Source: Adiantum capillus-veneris | Lineage: Eukaryota; Streptophyta; Polypodiopsida; Polypodiales; Pteridaceae | Reading direction: 5' to 3' | NCBI GenBank assembly: GCA_014529385.2 | Contig: CM043958.1 | Location: forward strand, 80,814,025 to 80,878,024 | Length of the DNA stretch: 64,000 nt | Part shown: positions 46,522 through 58,733 of the stretch, one piece after another | Numbering within the stretch: position 1 is the first letter of the stretch | Layout of the letters: each line of letters opens with the position of its first letter | Position numbers and translations under genes: made by a program | The notes under the pieces: generated by a model | The model's database searches: none | Seen by the model: the letters and a program-made list of their open reading frames with translations, nothing else | What the model was told of the DNA's origin: nothing

Positions 46522-47844
46522 TGTTAGGTGCAGCGGAATGAATGTTGTATTTTCTCAAGATTAGTTATCTTTATTGCTCAAGGTTCCTTTTAGTTCTTAG
46601 GGAAAGAGAGAGCTTTCCGTCTTGTAGAGTGCTATAGTCACGAACAAAGTGAGTGGATATTGTGCGTGCAAGTGAATGAGACTGAGAGAAGGAGAGAGAA
46701 GAGATACGACACCCGAGAGGTTGTAAAACCCTCCTCCGAAGGCCCCACTCTCGTCGGCGAGAGTGGTCTACTTTGATTGCACATAGGTGTACAATGCGTA
46801 TGCAATGGACTGATGCAATGGGACTATGCCGATGACGACAACGATGATGACGACGGCGACTTGATGGCTGAAATCTGGGATCTTCTAACTGCTGAATTTC
46901 GGGACTGTTTCGGTGGCTGAAAATGACTGTTTTGGCTGTGTTTTCGAGGGCTGAAAATGGCTATCTTCTGCAAATGATCTATCTGTTGAATTCTGACTCT
47001 ATGTCGATGACGATGTCGATGACGACGACGCGCTGAAAATGCAGATGCTGAAATCTGCGTTTTCCGGGCTGAAACTGTAAACATTGCGGAAACTGACCGT
47101 GCGGCAAGGAACTGCTGCAGGAAGGTGAGATCTGCAAGGTTCGGGACTTGATCTGTGGGTACTAAGGGCTGAAAACTGAAAACGCTGATGTTCTTTGACC
47201 TTCCGTCGCGGAAAATCTGCAAAACGCTAGGGTTTGTAGCAGATGCAAAAACGCTAGGGCTAAAAATCTGTAAATCTGACGCCAATTGTCTGCAAAGGCA
47301 AAACGCTAGGCTGATCTGCTGTCTGCAGTAGTCGTCGGGGCTGATCTGCTGTGCAAAATGCCACGGCTGGTTCTTCATGCAAAAACGCTAGGTTGATGGA
47401 TCTGCTCCAAAAACGCTAGGCCTCTTGGGGGGGAGGGTTTTGCTGAGAAGTTGCCTGTTGAGCATGTGCTCCTGCTGCATCTTCTGCCAGAAAGTGTGAA
47501 CTTGGGTTTGCTTATATATTAACTTAGCAAAATTGCCCTACCTACTTTTGTAGGAAAGTCACTTAAAAATAATAAGTGAAAATAACCAATAAATAGGAAA
47601 ATAGGCTAAATGCACTGGAAAATTCCCCTAACTGATGCTAATGAATTCTGATGGGAATTCCGATGATCATGTTGTGTGCAACCGAAGGATATGCATCTAT
47701 GCTAAGTGACTGGGCATGCACGGTCTACGAATAGACTCACAAAAGTGCCAGATCACTGCTAATCTAAACTTGACTTGACTGACTGAACCCTACTGTGGTG
47801 TAGCTTGTCCACGGACACACAGGGTTGGGATGTGTCACATGACA
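46522..47844 (-). repeat. LTR-A element E 5' LTR
   Basis: 1323 bp, closely similar to the 3' LTR with scattered substitutions. Its outer end reads TGTCATGTGACA, one base off the palindrome. Confidence 0.92.
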
Positions 47845-49184
47845 GCCTTCTACGACACTTCACATGTTTCAGGAGGGGTTTCTCCACTCTTGATCATATT
47901 CTGACACTCAGAGCCATCATTGAGGAGGGCAGGTCACATGGGAGACGGACTTATTGTAGCTTTGTGGATTTCCGCAAAGCATTTGACATGGTACCGAGAG
48001 CTCGATTGATGCGCAGACTGGTGCCATAGTGTTGATTTGGGGGATTATGGCTCTATACAGATCATTGATGGGACATGTACGCATTCCGGAGGGAATATCT
48101 GATTTAGTTCACTCCACCATTGGGGTGAAACAGGGCTGCCCATTGTCTCCTACTCTATTTGGTATGTATGTTGATGAGGTGTCTGATTACAATGACAGGG
48201 GGTGATAGAGGTGCCCAGCTGGTAGGGACGTGGATCCCATTGTTGTTATATGCTGATGATATTATGTTGATCTCTGACTCACCAGAGGGTATGCAACGAT
48301 AGTTGGATGCATTACACAAATTTACAGAGGATAGTGGATTGTCTGTAAACCTTGGTAAAACCAACATTATAGTGTTTAACACCACACCACAGTGGATCAG
48401 GAGATCAGCACTGACTTTCACATCTGGTCGAGAGATTGTAGAGTATACAGATCAGAGTTACCCGGAACGCGGAACGCGGAACGCGGAACCTTGCGGAACG
48501 GGGGAACGGCCAGGGGTCCGGAACGGGAACGGCGCGGAACAGGAGGCATAAAAAACACCCAAATAATGCTTGAGAAGGGAATGGGTGTGAGGGGGTGCAT
48601 TTTAATTTTTGAGTCCTTGCACACTAAAAAAACACCTAATGTTCATTGCAAATTTGCAAAAAACTGCCTATTTCTTCCCATTTTTGAGAGTTGGCCGTTC
48701 CGGGCCGTTCCGAGGCCGTTCCGGCCGACCGTTCCGGTATCAGGTGGTCACCAGGAACGCAAACGTTCCGGGGCATTCCAGCTTGGCAGAGGGGGAGGGA
48801 ACAGCGTTCCGGCCTTCTAGGGCCTGCGGAACGCGTTCCCCGGTAACTATGATACAGATGCATGCACTTACGTTGGGTTTGTCTTCACTGGGCTGAGGTT
48901 TTCTTTGGGGAGAGCAGGAGAGACTAGATTGACTAGAGCTTTTGCGGCCTTGGGAGGCTTGGAGAGGATGTGTTCGCAAGTTCCGTTCCAGGAACCTCGG
49001 ACAAAGTTATGGCTCTTTGATACCTTAGTAGCCTCAGCTATGTTGTATGGGGTGCAGACATGGGGACCTTCTGTAGGCCAGGATGGTTGGAGACGTATGG
49101 AGAGGCCCTTGGTATCTATGATCTCTCGACTAACCAAAGCCAAGGCCTTCGTACCCCACACTATCATTCAAGCAGAGCTAGCTG
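47845..49184 (+). pseudogene. LINE-A copy 2, RT segment
   Basis: Resumes with CCTTCTACGACACTTCACAT in the endonuclease, then jumps straight to the RT (FRRGFSTLDHILTLRAIIEE), so about 1.2 kb present in copy 3 is deleted. RT motifs: FVDFRKAFDMVPRARL (motif A), VKQGCPLSPTLFGMYVDE (motif B, better preserved than in copy 3), LLYADDIMLISDS (motif C). MITE 1 interrupts the post-RT region at 48453. The LTR-B insertion at 49185 ends the segment. Confidence 0.88.
48453..48851. mobile_element. hAT-type MITE 1
   Basis: 399 bp with imperfect terminal inverted repeats: CAGAGTTACCCGGAACGC at the left, and at the right an end whose complement is CATAGTTACCGGGGAACGC. The 8-bp duplication ATACAGAT (48445-48452, 48852-48859) is exact. 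The interior is rich in GGAACG/CGTTCC. No transposase. The 8-bp duplication and C-A-x-A-G-type ends indicate the hAT superfamily. Confidence 0.92.
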
Positions 49185-50621
49185 TGTCACCAGCGTGTGA
49201 CTACTATCTATCCTTTTTGTTGATTTCTTTCTTATTATTTATTTACTCACTTTTTGGAAACACCCCTCGGGAAATCTAACTGCCTTGCGTTGCATAGCTA
49301 GTGTGGAACTGTCCAGAGGTAGTCCAAGCCTGAGGGCAAGAGAGCACTAAGGTTGGACAAAGACTATGGTTAGCCAAAGTGGGGTCATTGAATAGCCAAA
49401 GTGAAATCCTTTTCTACAAATGCTACATTTCAATTCTGGGTGTGGCTGCAGTGTACAAAGGGGGTCAGATAACCTCGAAAGATACAATGGCAGCATCTCC
49501 TAAAATTTAGGGAACTGCTATTTTGGGACCTGAAAATGTGTTTCCGTCATTACCTCCGGAATGACAAGGAGAACATTTTCTTACTCTGCCGTGAAGTCAA
49601 CAGGGCAACCGGTTGGGAGATTTTTAGGCGGCAACCCCGAAATGGGAAAATGCTTGTAAATGCACCAAGTGGCACATTCTGGTGCACTTTCCTCATGCAA
49701 GAGAAGGTGGCGCTGAATTTTAAGCTGGGAGAGGCTCATTTGCTGATTTTGTCACAGGTTAAGAGCTATGGAGTGCTTCCTTTCCCTCCTATGTACAGTG
49801 TAGTGCCAGGAGTGATGCCCTGTACGCTACGCACTGCCCTCTCTCTCCCCTATGGCAGTAAGTTATGCCCCTCTAGTGGGCTTTTCAATTGACCAATGTA
49901 CAGTTGTGTTGGTTCATGCGCAATTGCCGAGGCAAGAGCCTCTTGCACAGGTACTGGATTAGCTAGCGGCTAATCCCCCGCAGGTACAAGTGAATTCGGA
50001 GAGGTTTCATGCCAAAAATCTCGTCCGATTCAAAGGGCAAGTAGCCCTACAGGTGCGGGAGCTCGAGGACTTGTTACGGATGCGACCGGCACGCGAAACG
50101 GAGCCCGAAACAGTAAATTACAGCCTGCTGACCCTAATACCCCCAAGAGGTTCGGGGACGCAAGGGGACCGCTGTACAGGTGATCTGGCGCATTTTCGGG
50201 GCTGAAAACAGAGAATTCAGCGTGCTGCAGATTCTCGCCAGGTCTTGCAAAGTGCCCGTATGCGTCGGGAAAGTCAGTCAATGCGTGGGAATACTGATTG
50301 TGAAGTGTCCTAGTACAGTTATGCTGCCGAAATCGGGCTGGAACAGTTGAAATTCAGCCAAGTTTGTGCGGGGCAGCTTGTAGGGAACCACAGCGTTTAT
50401 TCCCTCTTTTAAACAATAAAGAAATACCGAAAGGGGCGCCTAAGTTAGGGGCCAATCTGGTGTCGGTCTTCTCATACAGGTGCATTCTAGCAGCCTGTAT
50501 CCCTTTCCCCTTTGTTGTGACTTGAAAGTACAAGTAAAGTGGGCGACAAATTAAATGGGTGAGGCAGATAAGGTTTAAGTCTAAAGTCTACCGCCCTTTT
50601 TGAAAGTACAGGCCGGTTTCA
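49185..50621 (+). mobile_element. LTR-B solo LTR, copy 2
   Basis: 1437 bp, TGTCACCAGCG...CCGGTTTCA, flanked by AGCTG (49180-49184) and AGCTT (50622-50626). The intact LINE sequence in copy 1 reads AGCTG at the join. Homologous to 43567-45030 in opposite orientation. It contains a 118-codon frame at 49536-49892 with FKLGEAH and VKSYGVLPFPPMYSVV, also seen in copy 1. Confidence 0.8.
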
Positions 50622-50626
50622 AGCTT

Positions 50627-51623
<997 letters not shown>

Positions 51624-51625
51624 GT

Positions 51626-51716
51626 GTTTGTTAATTTGTTACTCTTGACTTTGTATCAGATCCACCACATTGTAACTTTCTGGCCTCATAGGTCACTTTG
51701 GCCTTTTGACAGCACG
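51626..51716 (+). mobile_element. LINE-A 3'-end fragment
   Basis: About 90 bp matching the LINE-A 3' terminus (TGTATCAGATCCACCACATT, CTCATAGGTCACTTTGGCC) but lacking the final GACGTTAATA tail. A heavily 5'-truncated or remnant copy following the microsatellite. Confidence 0.65.
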
Positions 51717-52452
51717 CAATCCCTATGCATTATAATGCTAAACCACCAAGGCAAAGGCCATATACCTATAATGGGACCTTTGCTAAGAAGATAAAAGAAG
51801 AGATAGAAAGAGCTGAAAGATGCAGAGTTCATCTATGAGATTGAGCATACCTTATGGTAAATTAGGCTTTCCCTTAAGCCTCGAAGTGTCAAAGTTAAGC
51901 CTAAGGACTTACAAATTCGAGGCACATATGTTGCAAATTCGATGGTATTTCTCTTGAGACAAAGCAGGTTACATTACGCCTATGGCCATTGGATCACAAA
52001 TCTATGGAAGGTAGTTATGGACATAGTAGTAGCCATGGAATTTCAAAATGAGAATGTAAGGAAAACAATATTCAATGCCCCTCTTTAAGGAAAGAGGTAC
52101 ACAAATGTCAACACCCTCTCACAAGGGGCCAAGGCCAAAAATTCGTTATTAGATTGCCATGTGACACTAATCAAAAAGCTTCCTCCAATGGTCCACAATT
52201 GCACTTAAAATGCAATGCTTTACTAAAACCTTATAAAGTCCAAAAATGTCTTTGGGAACATTGATCTGGTACACAACCCAAATAAAGGGGGAGAAAGTAG
52301 CAAATTGCTCCCATATCTTTTGAAGATCCAAAATGGGATCCGACTCCCACTGCACTCACTCACTTGTATGGATGTCAAAAGCCTCCAAACTCCAGAAATT
52401 CATACTATAACCCCCTCTCAACAGCTTGAACCCGTGCAATCAAGGTCCTGAC
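51717..52452. other. No gene seen
   Basis: Unassigned sequence up to MITE 3. It could be intronic if the GTPase gene to the right extends this way. Confidence 0.4.
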
Positions 52453-52706
52453 CATAGTTACCCGGAACGCGGAACGGGAACGGCAACGGGATCCCCCACA
52501 GAACAGGGGAACGGTGAGGGGTCCAGAACAGAAACGGCACGGGACGGGAGGCATAAAAACACCCAAATAATGCAATTTTAAGCTCTGTGTGATTGAATAA
52601 TAGTAGTGTCAGAGTCCTTTGACTCTAATACTCACAAAAAACTTAATTTGAAGACCATTCAACCTTACTATGGCCAACGTGTGTCGTATAGACTAGAAAG
52701 CTTGAG

Positions 52707-52750
<44 letters not shown>

Positions 52751-53177
52751 TTAAAAGCTGAGAGAGATTAAAAGCTGAGAGAGAGGGAGACTAGACTCTC
52801 GAGAGAGCTTGAGAGAGAGGGGGAGAGGGAGAGAGCCTTGTCGACTCTAGAGTCTAGAGTCTAGACTAACGAGGCTAGAGCTTGAGAGTCAAGACTCGAG
52901 ACTCGAGAGGGTAGAGCTTGAGCTTTGACCCTTGAAAGCTTGTGTGCACTGTGAAGGTAAGGGGTGGGGGGAAGGGCATTTAAGAAGGGGGAGCCTCACA
53001 AGATAAAGCTCAAAAATCTGAAAATCTACCATTCCCAGCCGTTCCGGACCGTTTCAGGCTCGCCGTTCCGGTACCAAATCCCCCTCCGGAACGTCTGGCC
53101 GTTCCGGGCCATGAAAACCCTCCGCAACGCCGTTCCGGCGTTCCCAGCCCACAGGGGGGCGTTCCCTGGTAACTCTG
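52453..53177. mobile_element. hAT-type MITE 3
   Basis: 725 bp, CATAGTTACCCGGAACGCGG at the left and GGTAACTCTG at the right, with an exact 8-bp duplication GTCCTGAC (52445-52452, 53178-53185). The interior includes a GA-rich block (52711-52800) and a TCTAGA/CTCGAG-rich stretch absent from the shorter copies. No transposase frame. Confidence 0.92.
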
Positions 53178-53185
53178 GTCCTGAC

Positions 53186-54190
53186 TCCTCATGATGAAAA
53201 TAGCATTGAAGTTGTTTTTGCAAGAACGAGATGACCCTAAGTTCCAATGTCCCCTCTGTTTCCTGCACAGCTGAGCAGTTCTTGTAAGAGCCTGCCTGAC
53301 CCAGGGAACCCTCTCAATTCTCCGGTACAGTTGTGACAAAGGACTGATCCACACAAATTGGTCAAGATGTGACAAAGCATAACTATCTTACGTTTTACTG
53401 AATCTAGCACCCCAATAAGGAGATGCAGTTTCCTGCTTAGAGATTCTCGGGGAGTAAACTAATCAAGCTGCACCCTTAAAGACAGCAGCTTCCACAACCA
53501 AGCCGCACTACATCTCGCTACCTTGTTCCAGCCATCTAGTGTTGGGGCATCCTTCGAGGTCCTCTTAACGCAGCCTCAAGTCACTTAGAAACATAAGAAG
53601 ATTTCATTTAACTGCCAGAAAAGAGAGACCAGATAGAGCCAAGGGCTACAATCCAAATTAATGTCCACATCCACTACTCGTTACCGAGTCAGCCCTACCA
53701 AATCACGGAGACACGAGAAAAGTGACAGGACTGACATTGACACAGCACAGGTAGGGAGATATTTTGCTCCTCAGCAGATGTAGGATAACCTTCATCCAGT
53801 CCTTATGCCACATGGAGGTAGACGCTCTCTCCACCTAGTCTTCTCTATACATGACCTATGACGAGGATATGATAGTGGGGATCTCCAGCAACCTAATGTA
53901 ACTCCCATGAAACTAGCCCGTCAGCGCACACAGAATGTTAGGTATTTTCCCTGTAGATATCTATTTGCAATAGTGTCATCCTTTGTACTTGTGGGTATTA
54001 ACATTTACAACATTGTCTAAACTCAATGTGACAATGTCTACTCTTCCCTTAAACTGTGTTAATGTATAACTAACGACCATATATACATATATTAAGCAGA
54101 CTATATACATGAATATTGGGGCTATACATTAAAACGGACACCTGATTACCCTATAAAGCTACTGTTGACAAAAGACACGTCATCACGTAC
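53186..54190. other. No exon found; possible last intron of the GTPase gene
   Basis: The exon ending at 54191 has a GTACGT donor pointing left, so this stretch should begin with an intron. I searched it for the missing C-terminal GTPase exon (G5 region) and found nothing convincing. Confidence 0.4.
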
Positions 54191-57100
54191 CTCTAGGATC
54201 TGTGTCGCACGCCGACCCAGATCCACTGGCGTTACAATATCACTCTTTGTCAGTACAATTTGATATTTTGTGCCCATCCTGACAAAAAAGACAGTTTAAA
54301 GTCACATAAATGCTACCATGCTTCTGAAGGAAGCTTTCACTGACGATGCGCAAGTAGGTTCATCATAGAAACTCACTTCTCCATCAACTGAACAAGCTCT
54401 TCATCTTTGAGCTTTAACCCCCACTTAGCATCTACAAGAATATATACCCTCTTCAGCCCAGCTCTTGTTGTAACAAATTCTTTGACCTGCAAGAACGCAT
54501 TATGCATCAGACAGTAAGAACTTGAATAGTATCAGTCAAAACAGTGGCAAGAAAGGGATAGACATAAAACTCACAAACTCCTCCCATGCCTCCTTCTTCT
54601 CTTCAGCAGCATATGCAAAACCATATCCAGGAAGGTCAACCAAACACAACCTTCCTCCAAGGCGGAAAAAATTGATACTCTGAACAGCAAACCAGACAGT
54701 TATTGGGCTGGCAGATTAGAATTACCTTTGCTTGACAGCACCCTGCAGAGAAGTACTTCAAACTGGGTAACAATATACTCAGGAACAACTGGAGTGATGT
54801 AGATTTTGAGAATAATGAAGTGCCTAAATCAAGACACAGTTTGAATTTGCAAAAGGAAGAACCAGATTGACCGCACCATCCTCTGGAAACTGAGAAAGAG
54901 CGTTGATGCAGTCCTGGACTCAATCTGCACATTTTCAAGAAAACTAAGGGATCCCATGTTGGATCGGAGTCTACTTTCCTGGCTTGTTTCCCCTACCATC
55001 TTCTCGACTACAAGTAGCTCCCAAAGGTTGTCATTCAGCTCACCCCTCACCACCACCTCTCAACTCGCGAATCGAGCCAGCTGTGAAGCATGTGTAAATG
55101 AAATCATATGCATGCGTGTGCGTAAATGAAATCACATGCATGCGTGTGTGTAAATGAAATCATATGCATGCGTGTGTGTATGTGAAAAGTGTTGCAGATG
55201 GGAGGGGTCATGTTGGTAGCTTACCCGTAGGCACCCCTCCCTGCTTGACAATGTCTACACTTGGCAAGCAATTCACAAATCTATAGTAGATGGAGACTCT
55301 GGAATCCATCTAGTGCTGCAATTTACGATGCTAACTCTTGGTCTGAAGCCTACCAACCTGCTCCTTTCACAGTTACCTGGGCCAACCAAATAAAGATATT
55401 TCCCTTGGACATAATGGAGTATGGCCCTCTGCAGGATGTTACGTTCCACTTAAAACTTGTAGTGGTGCACCTTCCACAACTGAAGAGCATCTTTCCTCTT
55501 ATCATTCGGTCAGCCTTAGATAAAGCATACTAAGGCACTTCATGACTGGGGCAGCGATGCCATATGAAAGTCTACTCCTGGCTTCCCGAAGAGGCCATCG
55601 ACACCTCCCAATCTTAGCTTTAACACTCCACCTGAACATTGTGAGGTTACAGAAATACCAACATACTGACACCACGTCCACGTCATATCAACACCCACAC
55701 CTATACCGATTACACCCACTTCCGAATTCCAATAGACCCAGCCATCCTGTAACCAACTCTAGTCTCTTACTCCCAACCCAGTGTTGACAACCCATCTACG
55801 GTTCCATGCTCCATTGAGCCACTAGGTATTGGCAAGGCCAATACTAATCACCACCAGGGAAAGACATTGCCACTCACGCAACTCCCCATTGTTCCCTTCA
55901 ACCTCCACCCACATGGAATCTTTGCCACCCAAGGAGCCTGCCCTTGCCACCCTCCCGGCTGCCTCCAGCATGCAGGAAAAGTTGGTGAGATTCAAATTGA
56001 CAAGACACCAGCTCATGATGTCTATGCACCAGCTAAAGACACTGCTACTCCAGAGGAAAACATATCCTGATCCAGTGAGAGAGGTCAACCTTGGTACAGC
56101 TGCTGCTAGTTCAGAGGAGCTCTTGCCTCCCTCACCAACCTTAGTACTTCTAGACACAAGAAGCCACCTCGAAAATCACGGAGGAGCTTCAAAAATCATG
56201 TGGAAGCCAAGGCACCAAGCACCACCAACCACTACCAAAGACAGCCAAAAACAAGTCGGTCCACTTGCTCACGGTGACTCCTGCCAGAACAGCTCACAGC
56301 AGCGGAATAGAGCAAATTCGCACTTCATAATAGAGGAAAGGTGCCGTACATTCTGTACGTGTTTGGAACGTAGTTTCCATGCGACGTTTAGACTTTTTGA
56401 TTTCTTTCAAAAATGCTTTGCCATATCTTTTTGATATGTCTTCGCTTAAGCTGCAAAATATTTTGTGATGGTCTTGGTGACAAGGTTACAGAACATAAGT
56501 TAATGTTATTCACACGAGCTTCACAGATTGAAGCTTGAGTCACAGAAACTGTTGTGACAAATGACCGTACGGACATAGCTATTATGGATAAAGTTAAGAC
56601 TCTTAGTTAAATAAATGTGGATTTACCACTCATATCAACATCAATTCCACCCACTGAAGTCGTCATCAGGTTAATTCTAAGCCCAAACAATCAAATGTAC
56701 TGAGCCTCTGCAATCTATGATGGCACACTCTTGCATAAACTGGTAGTAATTGACCAGTTCAGCTATTCAAAAGATTTCTGGCTTGTAATCTGTTCAGCGA
56801 GCATAAATTCAGGGACACATCCCCACACGACTTAGCCAAAAGGATTGGCAGGAATAGTTGTGAAAAATTTGCTTGTCCACTGTACCTGGGTCAGCCCTGG
56901 CTTGTCTGATGTGCGAGCCACACCCCACTGTCTTGTCAAAGCATTGATAAGCGATGATTTTCCAACATTCGACCTTCCTGCAACAAGATACTCAAAATAA
57001 GATTTGGATCTCAAGCCAAGCCAAATAATATTGTGTTGAAAGTCAACAAAATGTTGTTTTGAAGAGAAACCTGCAAAGGCCACTTCTGGGAGATCAACCG

Positions 57101-57200
57101 GTGGAAGAGACGTCGCAGATTTTGCAGCAGCTATGAACCTTAATTTGTGCCTGAAAGCCTTCACATAAATAGCCACCAGTTCCATGAATAACCAGAGATC
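54191..57200 (-). CDS. EngB: EngB/YihA-type GTPase, organellar, five exons visible (partial)
   Basis: Ribosome-assembly GTPase of the TRAFAC EngB group; plant members act in chloroplasts or mitochondria. Exons (minus strand): 57200-57071, 56977-56886, 54679-54575, 54486-54377, 54278-54191. All introns are GT-AG, and spliced phases agree throughout (175 codons). Motifs: [16 protein letters not shown] (G1 P-loop, split by the first intron after the Gly codon's first base), SDKPGLTQ (G2 region), [20 protein letters not shown] (G3 DxxG), and YQIVLTKSD (G4). G5 and the C-terminus are missing. The first visible exon may start at an AG acceptor (57201) with the transit-peptide exon upstream, or at ATG 57185. 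No stop or frameshift is seen in the visible exons, so it looks functional if the missing ends exist outside the window. Confidence 0.9.
54680..56885 (-). other. Long intron of the EngB-type gene
   Basis: 2206 bp between the exons ending GLTQ and starting SINFF, much longer than the other introns (93, 88 and 98 bp). It contains a 28-bp minisatellite (55091-55184) and plus-strand open frames (55261-55533, 55829-56434) with no recognisable family. It may hold an old unrecognised insertion. Confidence 0.75.
55091..55184 (+). repeat. 26-28-bp minisatellite in intron
   Basis: Three units of TGTGTAAATGAAATCATATG plus CATGCG with small changes. Confidence 0.88.
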
Positions 57201-58018
57201 CTGCCTCCTTAAAAATCAAGTTGACAGCAAATATGAATATAATTTAACATAGGATCTGTCAAACAAAGACCTTGTAAGCGTTGGAGTGTGAGGTTTTCAA
57301 AAGACCAAAATAAAGAAAGGCACAACAGCACATATCCTAGCAGCCACTTGCCCATGATCAAAAGGAAGTTGGATTACAAACACCTGTTCACAATGAACCC
57401 ATCCAAACTTCTAAGGAGAAAATTCATCCATTCCAAGCATGGAACCACCATTATCTTAGACCAACTCGAGAGGAAGACAGTAACACCCTTCTCCCCCATA
57501 GACTTTGTTAGAACTAAAAATTAAGTGTCACAAGTTGGTGAGATGCCCAACTGCAAGGAAACTGGCTGAGAGGACAAGAAGATTTGAACCCTGAAGAAGT
57601 GACCAAGAGGCCTACGGGGTTAGGATATAAAAACCTAACCCCTTGACAACTTGAAGAACTTACAGAGCACCGGCCGAGGGGCCTAAACCCTGAATACAAA
57701 AGCTTGACATCTGGGCTGAATTTCCGTACATTGCACTGACATGCTCACGTGGCAGCTATACGGATTTCCCCGTTTAGCGCTAGGCTGAAAAGCTGGCAGA
57801 TTTGCGCATGCTTTTGGGTGCAAATGCTTTTAAATCAAGTGCTTTTGGGACTCTGCTTTTGGGCATCCCTTGTACGTTTATAAGTGCCTAGAGGGCCTCA
57901 CTCTAGAGAGCATATGGACATAGAGTCTCAGAGAAGAGGACCTTGTGAAGCATAATAATAAAGAAATACCAAAAGGGGCGGCCAGTGCATCTTGGCTCGG
58001 AACTCTACCGTGCCATGT

Positions 58019-58021
<3 letters not shown>
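57201..58021. other. Unassigned sequence before LINE-A copy 3; possible LTR fragment
   Basis: From 57528 (TGTCACAAGTTGG) the sequence has an LTR-like start. Near 57957 the phrase AAAGAAATACCAAAAGGGGC resembles the end part of LTR-B (AAAGAAATACCGAAAGGGGC near 50420). A TTTATAAG motif lies near 57879. This may be a diverged LTR-B-related fragment cut by the LINE; no matching end or TSD was found. Confidence 0.35.

Positions 58022-58089
<68 letters not shown>
58022..58089 (+). repeat. TC microsatellite at LINE-A copy 3 5' end
   Basis: About 34 TC units directly before the element's GC-rich 5' UTR. Confidence 0.95.
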
Positions 58090-58095
<6 letters not shown>

Positions 58096-58312
58096 GCCAT
58101 GCCCCCTGCTCTGCACCCGCATCCCTGCCCGCGTGCGCTGCGCCCCCCCCCCCCCCCCAATGCTCGCTCGCGCGCTCCCTTTAACCCTGCCCGCACGCGC
58201 TGCACCCCACCCCCCCCCCCCCGCTCGCTCGCAGCCCCCCCCCTGCCCCAGCTCGCTCGCAGCCCCAGGCCACCGCCCCACCCACTGCTCATTGCCCCTT
58301 TCCCGCAACCCT

Positions 58313-58371
58313 CGCGTAGAGAGAGAATGAGCTTTCTTTCCCAGCGTAGAGAGAGATTTTGGTCCAGGAGC

Positions 58372-58432
<61 letters not shown>

Positions 58433-58526
58433 TCCCAGAGCGTAGAGAGAGAAAGGAGTTTTTTAGGCGTAGAGAGAGAAAGAGGCATTTAAGGTGTAGA
58501 GAGAGAGAAAGAGAGTTTTTCCAAGC

Positions 58527-58600
<74 letters not shown>

Positions 58601-58650
58601 AAAACTGTGAGCATAGAGAGAGAACGAGCCTGCACGCGTAGAGAGAGAGG
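58313..58650 (+). repeat. GCGTAGAGAGAG repeats in LINE-A 5' UTR
   Basis: About nine occurrences of GCGTAGAGAGAG (some with one change), separated by 10-30 bp of differing sequence; two are expanded into GA arrays (58374-58429, 58529-58594). They could pair with the upstream TC array (58022-58089). Confidence 0.85.
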
Positions 58651-58733
58651 GGGGGAGGAAAAAAATTGCTTCGCCTCTATCCCCCCCCCCCCCCCCCCTT
58701 TCCCTTCCCCTCTCTTGCTGCGGCCTCTCAATC

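Larger units (their letters stand above)
41746..47844 (-). mobile_element. LTR-A element E, complete, minus strand
   Basis: 6099 bp including a nested 1464-bp LTR-B copy. Two LTRs of 1322 and 1323 bp, polypurine tract, PBS and the family ORF are all in order. Flanks share GCCT (41742-41745 and 47845-47848), a 4-bp duplication unless one end lost a base. It splits LINE-A copy 2 in the endonuclease region. Confidence 0.92.

Noticed and set aside
55829-56434. 201-codon plus-strand frame in the GTPase intron
   Set aside because: No recognisable motif, opposite strand to the host gene, overlaps other frames of similar length; listed only as intron content.
58313-58650. CRISPR-like pattern of short repeats with variable spacers
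   Set aside because: The repeat unit is a 12-bp purine phrase with irregular spacing, in a plant LINE 5' UTR; no cas genes, and spacers vary from about 10 to 30 bp.
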